Below, one piece after another: positions 9,140 through 18,480 of a stretch of DNA of 27,885 bases (its first letter is position 1; each line of letters starts with the position of its first letter). Source of the DNA: Prevotella sp. CAG:1031 (GTDB lineage Bacteria; Bacteroidota; Bacteroidia; Bacteroidales; Muribaculaceae); NCBI GenBank assembly GCA_000431215.1, contig HF985615.1:80871-108755 (forward strand). The letters run 5' to 3'. Below the pieces are notes generated by a model. That model had not been told where the DNA came from. It made no database searches and saw only the letters and a program-made list of their open reading frames with translations. The position numbers and the translations under genes are program-made.

Positions 9140-11230
9140 TTAATTTGACATTGTAAGGATGACACGGGTGCCGCGCCGGGCGCGGGTACCTGCCGCCGGA
9201 GTCTGGCGGCGCACCATTCCGGCTCCGCTGACAGCCACGTTGAATCCGGCCCCTTCGAGACGCGTCAGGGCCTCGCGGATGCTCAGGCCGCATACGTCGG
9301 GCACTCTGCCTCCACTACCTTTGGCCGGAGCTTTGGCGGCGGCTGCGCCGCTGCCGACTCCGAGAGCGCGGTTCAGCTCGCCGGGACGCTTCGGATCGGC
9401 GACCGAGGCGTGGTAGACAGGCTTGGCGCCATGGGGCTGAGCCCCTTCGACGCGATAGTCGGTCGTATTGTCGAGCAATCCGCGCGAATAGAGCTTCAGG
9501 GCTATCTCCTTGAGCACTTCGCCCGAGGTCGACGCCGCTCCCATGGCGTTCTGCTTGGGATTGGCGATGAGGACTATGCAGGAATATTTCGGCTTGTCGG
9601 CCGGAAAGAAACCGCAGAAGGCGAGGCGCTTCTTCGAGGTGTTATACTGGCCGTTCTCGATCATGTAGCAGGTTCCGGTCTTGCCCGCTATGCGCACAAG
9701 GTCGTTGCGCAGTCGCTTGCCGGTACCGTGGTCGCCCCAGACGACATTGGTCAGCATTCCGCGCAGTATCTCGGCGTTCTTTTCCGAGCAGATGCGGTCG
9801 CGGATATAGGTCACGGGCAGAACCGAGTCGGTTTCCGGCCCTATGAGGCGGCTGACAAGGCGCGGCCTGACGTAGCGGCCTCCGTTGGCGATGGCGTTGT
9901 AGATGCTGAGGGTGTAGAGCGGCGGTATCTCCGTGGCATAGCCGTAGCACATTCGCGACAGGGCCACGCGACCTTCCGACGAATTCGGAACCGAGTCGAT
10001 GCGCGGACGCTTCTCGCCTCCGATGCCGGTGTGCATATTGTCGAGAAATCCTATGCCGCGCAGGCGCGAATAGAAGGCGCCCGGCTGCTGGCCGTATTTG
10101 CGCGTGATAATCTTGGCCATGCCTATGTTGCTCGACCGTTCGATGACCTCGGCTACGGTAAGACCGTCAACACCGTGGGCGTCGGTTATCGGACGGCCGC
10201 CGGCATAGGCCCAGCTGCGCCCCGTAGTGAGATAGTCGCCGGGGCGCACAATGCCGTCTTCGAGAGCTATGAGCATCGACAGGGTCTTGACAACCGACCC
10301 CGGCTCGAAACCGCGGACAGCGCGGTTCATGCCCTCGATATAGGTGTTGCTCTTATACGACCATTCGAGATTCGAGATGGCCTTGATGTCGCCCGTGGCC
10401 ACATCCATCAGCACGGCCACACCCCAGTCGGCGTTGCAGTATTCGAGACGCCGGTTCAGCTCGTTCTCAACGATGTCCTGAACGTTGACGTCGATGGTCG
10501 TCATTATGTCGTAGCCCGGCTCGGGGGGAATGTCGGTCCACTGCCCCATGTTGCGCGTCATCGGAACCAGACGCGCCAGCCCCGGTTTGCCGAAAAGCAG
10601 CGTGTCGAGAGCCATCTCGAGTCCCGAGATTCCATGAACCTGACGGTTCGAGTCCTCCCCCACTCCGCCTATCGAGCGGCGCGCCATCGACCCGTAGGGA
10701 TTGACGCGGCGCATATAGTCGTCGACGGTCATTCCGCTGCGGTTGCGGTTGCGCTGGTCGAAGAAAGGGAATTTCTTCAGTCGCTGGAGCTCGGCGTAGG
10801 TTATATTCGTGACCACCGGAAACGAGCGGTCGCGCTTTTTCTTGTCTTTGACGGTCAGCGGCTTCAGAAGATAGTCTTTCCACTGGTCGCTGTTGCGGCG
10901 CGGGAAAGCGAGGGCCATCGAGTCGGCTATCGAGTCGATGGCGTTGATATAGCGCTTGATGTTGAACTGCTCGCTGCGGAAGTCGAGACGGACGGTGTAG
11001 AACCGCAGATTGGCGGCCAGAACCGAACCGTCGGCAGCGAGGATGTTGCCGCGTTCGGGCTGTATCACCGTTGTCTTCGACAGCTCTTCGGCGGCTTTCT
11101 TGTCCCAGTTGCGGGCGTCGACAATGGTTGTGTTGACAAGTTTGACAAGCACTGCGGTGGCTGTCACCACAATGATGAAAATCACTATGGAGTAGCGGAG
11201 CAGGATATTCTTGCGGTTGTCGTTCTTCAT
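9140..11230 (-). CDS. ftsI: Septal transpeptidase FtsI/PBP3-type, class B PBP with C-terminal PASTA domain
   Basis: A 696-aa class B penicillin-binding protein that cross-links septal peptidoglycan with FtsW. Residues 12-33 are a single membrane anchor. The N-terminal dimerisation/pedestal region has the RGNI motif at 60-63. The transpeptidase domain carries the active-site serine in SVVK (Ser312, Lys315), SSN at 366-368 and KTGT at 517-520. A Gly/Ala/Pro linker at about 620-640 leads to one PASTA domain at about 641-696, which in related proteins binds wall fragments or stabilises the complex. PASTA domains on FtsI are common in Bacteroidetes and Firmicutes but absent in E. coli. It lies 28 nt after the ftsL-like gene. 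Confidence 0.95.
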   Translation of the reverse strand: MKNDNRKNILLRYSIVIFIIVVTATAVLVKLVNTTIVDARNWDKKAAEELSKTTVIQPERGNILAADGSVLAANLRFYTVRLDFRSEQFNIKRYINAIDSIADSMALAFPRRNSDQWKDYLLKPLTVKDKKKRDRSFPVVTNITYAELQRLKKFPFFDQRNRNRSGMTVDDYMRRVNPYGSMARRSIGGVGEDSNRQVHGISGLEMALDTLLFGKPGLARLVPMTRNMGQWTDIPPEPGYDIMTTIDVNVQDIVENELNRRLEYCNADWGVAVLMDVATGDIKAISNLEWSYKSNTYIEGMNRAVRGFEPGSVVKTLSMLIALEDGIVRPGDYLTTGRSWAYAGGRPITDAHGVDGLTVAEVIERSSNIGMAKIITRKYGQQPGAFYSRLRGIGFLDNMHTGIGGEKRPRIDSVPNSSEGRVALSRMCYGYATEIPPLYTLSIYNAIANGGRYVRPRLVSRLIGPETDSVLPVTYIRDRICSEKNAEILRGMLTNVVWGDHGTGKRLRNDLVRIAGKTGTCYMIENGQYNTSKKRLAFCGFFPADKPKYSCIVLIANPKQNAMGAASTSGEVLKEIALKLYSRGLLDNTTDYRVEGAQPHGAKPVYHASVADPKRPGELNRALGVGSGAAAAKAPAKGSGGRVPDVCGLSIREALTRLEGAGFNVAVSGAGMVRRQTPAAGTRARRGTRVILTMSN

Positions 11231-11258
11231 TGTCGGCGGGGAGATATGTGGTGGTGGC

Positions 11259-11603
11259 TTATTTCTCTACAGTGTAGGGGGGACGGTCCTGAACAGCGAG
11301 ACCGGGGATGACGCTGTCGACGAGCTGCTGCATCGAGCTCTCGCAGGTTCGCCCCATATATTCGCTGCGCACTCTGACGCGCTCGGCCTTGACAATCTCG
11401 AGCTCGCGGTTGAGCTTGTTGATGGTCTCCATGCGCGTCTGGTTGATATACTTGCCGGTGATATAGGTCAGCACCACGGCCACACCGATAAGAACCGGCA
11501 GCCAGTGGCGGGCGAAAAATGCGCTCGAGAAGACCTTGCCGCGCACAATGCGCGAGGCAACGGAGCCCCCTTTGGAATTCCTTGTCGTCGTTTCGTCAGC
11601 CAT
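11259..11603 (-). CDS. FtsL-like cell division protein
   Basis: A 114-aa bitopic protein with a short basic cytoplasmic part, one membrane segment at about residues 33-53 (HWLPVLIGVAVVLTYITG), and a charged, probably coiled-coil periplasmic stretch of about 45 residues. This matches the size and topology of the FtsL-like protein found between rsmH and ftsI in Bacteroidetes. I chose the ATG at 11603 over a TTG at 11621: it gives an 8-nt overlap with rsmH rather than 26 nt. FtsL is poorly conserved in sequence, so the call depends on topology and position. Confidence 0.82.
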   Translation of the reverse strand: MADETTTRNSKGGSVASRIVRGKVFSSAFFARHWLPVLIGVAVVLTYITGKYINQTRMETINKLNRELEIVKAERVRVRSEYMGRTCESSMQQLVDSVIPGLAVQDRPPYTVEK

Positions 11604-12540
11604 TGTCAGATTCGGTTTCAAGTTTGACAGCCACTCTCATCTTGGCGCTCCGCGAACGCGGATTGGCCTCGACCTCGGCCTCCGAAGCCACTATGGGGCG
11701 CGAGGTCAGCATCTTCAGCGGCGCGAGGCTGCGGCCGTAGAAATCCTGTTCGAGACGCCCCTCGACATTGCCGGTCTTCATGAAGTTCTTGACAAGACGG
11801 TCTTCGAGAGAGTGATAGGTTATTATAACAAGACGTCCGCCCGGACGAAGGGCGCGAAGCGACTGGCGCAGCAGCGCCTTCAGGGCCCCCATTTCGTCGT
11901 TGACGACAATCCGCAGGGCCTGGAACAGCTGAGCCATCTCTTTCTTGAGCTGACGCGGATTAAGAAGCGGGGTCACAACCTCGGTCAGGCGCCCGACGGT
12001 GTCGACCGGAGCCGCAGCGCGGGCTTTCACTATGGCGTCGGCAAGCCGGCGCGCCTGACGCAGTTCGCCGTAGAGGCTGAAAGCGTCGGCAAGCTCGCGG
12101 GCGTCGGCCTCGGCAAGGAGATCGGCGGCCGAACGCGGAGCCAGACGGTTCATGCGCATATCGAGAGGCGCGTCGAAGCGGAACGAAAAACCGCGCGAAG
12201 CGTCGTCGAAATGATGGAACGACACTCCAAGGTCACCTAAAAGGCCGTCGACATGTCCGTCGACGCCGTGGTAGCGCATGAAATTGCTCAGAAAACGGAA
12301 ATTCGCGTGAACAGGCGTGAAGCGGCTGTCGCGCCCGAGAGGCCCCTCCATGGCGCGTTCGATGGCGTCGCTGTCCTGATCGAACGAAATCAGGCGTCCG
12401 TCGGATCCGAGCCGTTCGATAATGGCCGACGAATGGCCGCCGCCACCGAGGGTGACGTCGACATAGATGCCGTCGGGCCTGATGGCAAGCGCCTCGAGAG
12501 CCTCCGGAAGAAGTGCGGGTATGTGATAGGTTTCGGCCAA
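11596..12540 (-). CDS. rsmH: 16S rRNA (cytosine(1402)-N(4))-methyltransferase RsmH (MraW)
   Basis: A 314-aa SAM-dependent methyltransferase that modifies C1402 in the 16S rRNA P-site region. The opening ETYHIPALLPEAL is the family signature, the SAM-binding motif DVTLGGGGHS is at 28-37, and GLLGDLGVS, MRMN and the C-terminal IITYHSLEDRLVK are all present. The start is TTG at 12540: an in-frame stop lies seven codons upstream and there is no ATG or GTG between. As the first gene of the dcw operon here it probably sits just behind the promoter. The usual upstream partner mraZ is absent. Confidence 0.95.
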   Translation of the reverse strand: MAETYHIPALLPEALEALAIRPDGIYVDVTLGGGGHSSAIIERLGSDGRLISFDQDSDAIERAMEGPLGRDSRFTPVHANFRFLSNFMRYHGVDGHVDGLLGDLGVSFHHFDDASRGFSFRFDAPLDMRMNRLAPRSAADLLAEADARELADAFSLYGELRQARRLADAIVKARAAAPVDTVGRLTEVVTPLLNPRQLKKEMAQLFQALRIVVNDEMGALKALLRQSLRALRPGGRLVIITYHSLEDRLVKNFMKTGNVEGRLEQDFYGRSLAPLKMLTSRPIVASEAEVEANPRSRSAKMRVAVKLETESDNG

Positions 12541-12588
12541 GACAAAGAGAGGTTTAATTCAGGCTGTAAAATTACAAATTTCCGCCCG

Positions 12589-12621
12589 AAAGTTTACACT
12601 TGAAAACAGATAAATTTCAAA
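12589..12621 (-). promoter_or_regulatory. Weak candidate promoter for the dcw operon
   Basis: On the minus strand a TTTG box (12618-12621) is followed after 21 nt by TAAACTTT (12589-12596). This is an imperfect match to the Bacteroidetes sigma-ABfr consensus TTTG-N19-21-TAnnTTTG. It would give a leader of roughly 40 nt before the rsmH TTG. No better candidate was seen between rsmH and the RAYT element. Confidence 0.3.
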
Positions 12622-12671
12622 AAAACTTTCCTCTCGCGCGCAACTAGCTGGCCCTCAATCAGAAATCCTCT

Positions 12672-12685
12672 TTTACAATTGTAAA
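12672..12685. promoter_or_regulatory. Perfect 14-bp palindrome TTTACAATTGTAAA
   Basis: A perfect AT-rich palindrome in the intergenic region between rsmH and the RAYT element. It could be a dimeric regulator site or a remnant of the original mraZ upstream region. Its function is not known. The rest of 12641-12717 shows nothing else recognisable. Confidence 0.35.
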
Positions 12686-12717
12686 CCCTTCGATCTCGAC
12701 GCCAGTACGCTCCAAAC

Positions 12718-12826
12718 GTTGCCGAAAAGCGCCGAAGGCGCGACTCTTCTACAACCGACGGCAATAGCCGTCGGCATTAAAACTACTAAACTGCGCGACA
12801 AGCCGCTGAGCGGCGCAGCTCGCGCA
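12718..12826. repeat. Left REP-like arm of the RAYT element
   Basis: It contains three hairpins in a row: GCGCC-GAA-GGCGC (12729-12741), CCGACGGC-AATA-GCCGTCGG (12755-12774), and a nested one in which TGCGCGA (12792-12798) pairs with TCGCGCA (12820-12826) around GCCGC-TGA-GCGGC (12802-12814). The outer and inner hairpin blocks recur inverted at 13342-13450. The middle hairpin differs in sequence between arms but keeps its place and an ATAGC loop. Confidence 0.85.
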
Positions 12827-12849
12827 ACCGGCGAGAGCCACGGGAGCCC

Positions 12850-13293
12850 TCAGGTAAGCTCGTCAGGATGATATTCAAGCCCTAATTTTTCAAAGATGCA
12901 CCTCATCTCATTGTCGAAGTTCATCCGTTGATGATGTTCTTGTTGCGATTCGATATATGCTATTGACTTTTTCATCATGCTCGGCGAAACCGTGCAAGCA
13001 TAGTATCCCGAACACCAGCTTGTAAATGTCTTTGAATTCGAATGATGCTTTACCCATGAACTCGACTTCGCCTTTATGGCATTCATAAACGCGCTCAAAG
13101 AGACCGTAGCCGACAGGTTTACAAGCAAATGCAAATGATCGTCGACACTGTTAATGCAAATAACCTTGCTGTTTTTCTCGCCGGCAATGTTTACTATTAC
13201 TCGGTGGAAACTTTGGCGGTCGATGCCGTGGAGCGAAGGCTGGCGCCTGGAAGTGGCAAAGACAATATGATATAAAGCAAAAACTTTACTCAT
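12850..13293 (-). CDS. REP-associated tyrosine transposase (IS200/Y1 HUH superfamily)
   Basis: A 147-aa single-domain transposase that would cut and rejoin single-stranded DNA at REP hairpins. The HUH motif is HLH at residues 53-55 within DDHLHLLV, and the catalytic tyrosine is probably Tyr113 in SIAYIESQQEHH, matching the Y-I-x-x-Q-x-x-H-H motif of this group. Residues 1-15 (KVFALYHIVFATSRR) are the usual first strand. The size fits the short IS200-like/RAYT group. The ATG at 13293 is the natural start. It stands alone with no tnpB, and the inverted REP-like arms on either side favour RAYT over a plain IS200. Both catalytic motifs are intact. Confidence 0.85.
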   Translation of the reverse strand: MSKVFALYHIVFATSRRQPSLHGIDRQSFHRVIVNIAGEKNSKVICINSVDDHLHLLVNLSATVSLSAFMNAIKAKSSSWVKHHSNSKTFTSWCSGYYACTVSPSMMKKSIAYIESQQEHHQRMNFDNEMRCIFEKLGLEYHPDELT

Positions 13294-13341
13294 GCCTTTA
13301 TTGATTTATGGTTTATAGACAGTCTTGTGGCTATCGCCTCA

Positions 13342-13450
13342 TGCGCGACTGCGCCGCTCCGCGGCTTGTCGCGCATAAGGGTTTGCTGCTTTTCCGGGCG
13401 CTATCGCACCCGGTTGTAGAAGAGTCGCGCCTTCGGCGCTTTCCGACAAC
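13342..13450. repeat. Right REP-like arm of the RAYT element
   Basis: The inverted counterpart of 12718-12826. Its outer 40 nt match the left arm at 38 positions. Its middle hairpin (13393-13412, CCGGGCGCTATCGCACCCGG) has a different stem but the same GATAGC-type loop when read on the minus strand. The inner block 13342-13375 lacks one base present on the left. Between 13294 and 13341 nothing else is recognisable. Confidence 0.85.
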
Positions 13451-13521
13451 ATTTTGCCGAACAATCTTGCAAAGATTGATGCTCTCACTTCTTCTAACAA
13501 TCGCTTTTCAAATTTTTCCAA

Positions 13522-13545
13522 TTATGATGAGTGGAAAAGTCTCAT
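13522..13545 (-). pseudogene. Cut-off start of a possible DUF3990-family gene
   Basis: An ATG overlapping the end of the DUF3791 remnant (ATGA) opens MRLFHSS and then hits TAA. That opening resembles the first residues of DUF3990 proteins, which are often encoded directly after DUF3791 genes in Bacteroidales; this association is from memory. The rest of the gene is gone. The right RAYT arm begins only 71 nt further on. The next frame after the stop reads as a short amphipathic stretch (EKFEKRLLEEVRASIF) running into the arm, of unknown origin. Confidence 0.35.
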
Positions 13546-13753
13546 GTCGGAAGCACTCCTTTCTCTCTCATATAATCGGTAAGATCTTCCATCAGATAGC
13601 GCGAACCGAAAGTATGGAGCACGTCGTAAGAAGGTATCCGTCGAGAATTCCCGACACCTTAAGCCTGCGGTAGACATCACTCTGCGCCAACCCAAGCACT
13701 GCGGCAAGTTTGCTGATGCAGTAGGTTACGAACTCCAGTGTCTGCTTATCCAT
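13542..13753 (-). pseudogene. Frameshifted DUF3791-domain protein
   Basis: Reading from the ATG at 13753 gives MDKQTLEFVTYCISKLAAVL, then SDVYRRLKVSGILDGY, after which the frame ends early. Shifting frame at about 13634-13637 restores PSYDVLHTFGSRYLMEDL and then TDYMREKGVLPT before a stop at 13542. Joined, this is the full pattern of the ~70-aa DUF3791 family, including its YDVLHT core. A net loss of one base (or four) explains the break. The family often precedes a DUF3990 gene and has a toxin-antitoxin-like layout. A programmed frameshift is less likely, as I see no clear slippery site. A sequencing error is possible. Confidence 0.7.
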
Positions 13754-13776
13754 AGTTTATCCGATAGTTCTATGTG

Positions 13777-13784
13777 CAAAGATA
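13777..13784 (-). promoter_or_regulatory. -7 element of a promoter for the DUF3791 remnant
   Basis: TATCTTTG on the minus strand is a perfect -7 box (TAnnTTTG) about 24 nt upstream of the ATG at 13753, giving a very short leader. The matching -33 position is poor (ATTG, after 22 nt). Confidence 0.45.
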
Positions 13785-13816
13785 ATAAATTCTTCTTCCT
13801 CACGGGCAATCCTGAT

Positions 13817-13874
13817 AAAAAATGTGAGGGAACAGACAGGTCGACGCTCACGCGCTTCTTTGCCGTCCCCTCAC
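13817..13874 (-). terminator. Rho-independent terminator at the end of the glucan-utilization operon
   Basis: On the minus strand GTGAGGGGAC (13865-13874) can pair with GTTCCCTCAC (13824-13833), a 10-bp stem with one G-U pair. The large loop can fold internally, and a run of six T follows (13817-13822). It lies about 55 nt beyond the stop of the last gene (13929). The stretch 13875-13928 in between shows nothing else. Confidence 0.6.
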
Positions 13875-13928
13875 CGGAGTCCTTTACCTATGCTTGATAA
13901 TTACTTACTCCTTGATTTTCTTGCTTGC

Positions 13929-15323
13929 TTAAAATTTAATCTTGCGGGCAGTGCTTCCGCTGCGCACAATGTATATGTTTCCTCGTTCGGGAGCGGCCAC
14001 GCGCTGTCCCTGGAGGTTATAGAAGACTTCATCGGCGGTCTCGGCGGCGTCGGTTCCGACAGCGTCGATCGAGGCGGTGCCGTCGTTAAGACGCACGGCG
14101 GCGAGCATCAGGCCGCTGGGGCGTCCGGTGTCGGAGATGCGCACGGTGTGCTTGCCGGCTGTCAGGTCGAGGTTGAATTTCTTGACAACATATTCGGTGT
14201 CGCTGTTGGGCAGCGTGAACTGGTTGTTGTCGACAACCGTCGTGCCGTCGACGGTGATTGTCCAGGTCGGATCGTAGCGCGTGGGCTCGCCGTAGCCGCC
14301 GAGCCATGCGTCGAGTGTATACTTGCCGGCGTTGGCGACATCGAAGTTGAATTCGAGATAACCGTTCGAGCCTATCTGCGAAGCGATGATGGGCCATACC
14401 TGAGGCGCATTGTCGACACGTCCGAAGGTAACTCCCTCGAAATCGTTGCACTTCGCGGCGGGAATCCAGGTGTTGACCCCGGTGTATTCCGACTTGTCGA
14501 ATGTGCCCAGATAGTTGTAGACATATCCCTGCGGAGTCAGATTGTAGACGGGATCCGACAGCGGCGGAAGTGTCTCGACGAGGCCGTAGTTCGGACGGTT
14601 GGCCGAGTCATAATCCCCTTCGGCCATGAACCAGGCGTAGCGGAAAATCCAGGGGGTCTGCTCAAGCCATTTGACCGACTCGATCATCGAGGCGATCTGA
14701 GTGGCAGGCGCCACATATACGTTTCCGGCGCCTCCGGGCCAGTAACACCATTCGGTGACCCAGACCGGTTTGCCGTATTTCTCGTGGAACTCTGTTCCGA
14801 GCTGCTTCATGACGCCCAAACCGCCGTAGTTATGTATGGCGGTATAGTCGAAGGCATCTTTGCCGACGATAGCCACGAACTCATCCATCCATTTCGACGG
14901 ACTGGCGTAGGTGCCTGTCGAGAAGTTCATTGCGGGAGCTACGACCTCAAGGCCCAGCTCCTTGGCCAGGCTCACCACTTCGGGCCATTTGGCGGCGGCT
15001 TCCTGAGGCGTCAGATTGGCCTGGTTGGTAAAGTTCGGCTCGTTGAAGCCCAGCAGATATTTTACCTCGGGGTGCTCCTTGCAGTATTTGCGGATGGCGT
15101 CGGCGTTGACACCGTTCCAGCACATGGGCACGAAACTCATCTGTTCGTTCGAGGGAGCCGACGTTCCGGTGGCCCAGTTGTAATACCACGAGTTTCCTTT
15201 TTCGAGAAGCTCGAATTCAGCCGCGCGCGAGCCTTTGGCGCATACACCGCGCTTGGCGCTCTTGGCGGGAGCCGCTGATGCCACGAGGGCCACGGCTGCG
15301 AGGGTCAGAAGAATCTTTCTCAT
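13929..15323 (-). CDS. Secreted GH128-type endo-beta-1,3-glucanase with C-terminal binding domain and T9SS-like tail
   Basis: A 464-aa exported hydrolase. Residues 1-20 are a type I signal peptide with no lipobox Cys. Residues 24-245 match the glycosyl hydrolase catalytic-core family (GH128): GVCAKGS opening, SWYYNW at 45-50, GFNEPN with the likely acid/base Glu95, and WVTEWCYW with the likely nucleophile Glu191. GH128 enzymes cleave beta-1,3-glucans internally. Residues about 290-425 look like a beta-sandwich carbohydrate-binding module. The last ~32 residues (YNLQGQRVAAPERGNIYIV followed by a basic end) are a tail shared with two other proteins in this locus. It is the last gene of the operon, 16 nt after the GH3 gene. 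Confidence 0.85.
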   Translation of the reverse strand: MRKILLTLAAVALVASAAPAKSAKRGVCAKGSRAAEFELLEKGNSWYYNWATGTSAPSNEQMSFVPMCWNGVNADAIRKYCKEHPEVKYLLGFNEPNFTNQANLTPQEAAAKWPEVVSLAKELGLEVVAPAMNFSTGTYASPSKWMDEFVAIVGKDAFDYTAIHNYGGLGVMKQLGTEFHEKYGKPVWVTEWCYWPGGAGNVYVAPATQIASMIESVKWLEQTPWIFRYAWFMAEGDYDSANRPNYGLVETLPPLSDPVYNLTPQGYVYNYLGTFDKSEYTGVNTWIPAAKCNDFEGVTFGRVDNAPQVWPIIASQIGSNGYLEFNFDVANAGKYTLDAWLGGYGEPTRYDPTWTITVDGTTVVDNNQFTLPNSDTEYVVKKFNLDLTAGKHTVRISDTGRPSGLMLAAVRLNDGTASIDAVGTDAAETADEVFYNLQGQRVAAPERGNIYIVRSGSTARKIKF

Positions 15324-15339
15324 TGGTTATGATATGTTT

Positions 15340-17561
<2,222 letters not shown>

Positions 17562-17565
<4 letters not shown>

Positions 17566-18464
17566 TTTTCTGTGTTTAGGGTCATTTCGGAGGTCTTTTC
17601 ATAGACCTTAACATAGTTGACAAACATCGACTGTGACTGTGAGTTGCCGTCGTTGAGGGCGGTCACGCCTTCGGCATCATGTATACCGGGAAAGTCGCCG
17701 CCGACCGCCAGATTGAAAAGAATAAAGCCGGGTTTATGGAACTGCGAGGCAAGTTCCCCTTCGCTGACTTTCATTGTCAGATAAGGTTCGGCCGAGGGAT
17801 TGCGGTCGAGATCGAGATACATTCTGATCTCGCTCTCGTCCCAGATGAGAGTGAACAGATGGAACTCGCCGTCCTGAATATTATAGGAATTCGTCGACAC
17901 ACCGGCATACTGGGCATGGCTGCCGTCGGCGTTGGCCCAGTGGAGAGCACCGTTGAACAGGCGGTCGTGGGTTCCGGCGGCAATGCCGTCGCCGTGGCCC
18001 ATCTCCATGATGTCGGTCTCGCCGCAGCGCGGCCAGCCCACCTGGTCGTAGTCGTTGCCCATCATCCAGAAAGCGGGCCAGAGGCCGTTGGCGGTCTTGG
18101 GCAGGCGAATCGACGCCTCGATCTTGCCGTGGGTGAACGTCCGCTTGCCGAGGGTGTTGACGCGTCCCGAGGTAAAGCTGCGGTTTATATAGTCTTCGCG
18201 GCGTGCCGTCAGAATGAGGCATCCGTTGCCGCGGCCGTCGTCGCCGACGCTGACGTTGACAGGGCGTTTCGTATAATATTGCAGCTCATTGTTGGCTCCG
18301 TTGTTGTTCCCTTCCTCGATATTCCAGCTATCGGGGTCGAGGCTTGCGGAGTCGAAAAGGTCTTCCCACACCAGAGTATAGCCGGGCATAGCCGACGAAC
18401 CCGTCTGTGGCGCCGCTGCCCCGGCGCCGAGGGTCAGCATTGCCGAAAATATTACTGTTTTCAC
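17562..18464 (-). CDS. GH16 endo-beta-glucanase (laminarinase-like), single domain
   Basis: A 300-aa enzyme consisting almost entirely of a GH16 domain. The catalytic motif E-x-D-x-x-E is GETDIME (Glu149 nucleophile, Asp151, Glu154 acid/base), within WPRCGETDIMEMGH. This is the laminarinase/lichenase-type active site, predicted to cleave beta-1,3 or mixed-linkage glucan. The start is GTG at 18464; it gives a modest hydrophobic leader (MKTVIFSAMLTLGAGAAA) without a lipobox. It is a close paralogue of the next gene upstream, with long matching stretches around the active site, but lacks that protein's C-terminal module and tail. It lies 16 nt after the longer GH16 and overlaps the GH3 start. 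Confidence 0.92.
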
Positions 18465-18480
18465 TGTAGTGGCGGGGAGA

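Larger units (their letters stand above)
12718..13450 (-). mobile_element. RAYT element: REP-associated Y1 transposase gene flanked by inverted hairpin arms
   Basis: A 733-bp unit with a single transposase gene (12850-13293) between two mirror-image arms. The outermost 40 nt of the left arm (12718-12757) and of the right arm (13411-13450, read in reverse) agree at 38 of 40 positions. The inner blocks (12792-12826 and 13342-13375) are also near-identical inverted copies. Each arm contains several short hairpins, as REP sequences do. This architecture, one Y1 transposase bracketed by inverted REP-like palindromes without conventional IS ends, is that of REP-associated tyrosine transposases. Whether it is still mobile cannot be judged from one copy. 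Confidence 0.8.

Noticed and set aside
9410..11311. Open plus-strand frame of 633 codons opposite ftsI
   Set aside because: It lies opposite an intact PBP with all catalytic motifs and has no signal, domain or start context of its own.
12672..12840. CRISPR array considered because of clustered repeats
   Set aside because: The repeats are hairpins present once per arm and inverted around a transposase; there are no regularly spaced direct repeats and no cas genes.
13308..13707. Short frames across the RAYT right arm (121 aa on plus, 60 and 61 aa on minus)
   Set aside because: They translate hairpin repeats or the wrong frame of the DUF3791 remnant. Only the joined DUF3791 reading makes protein sense.
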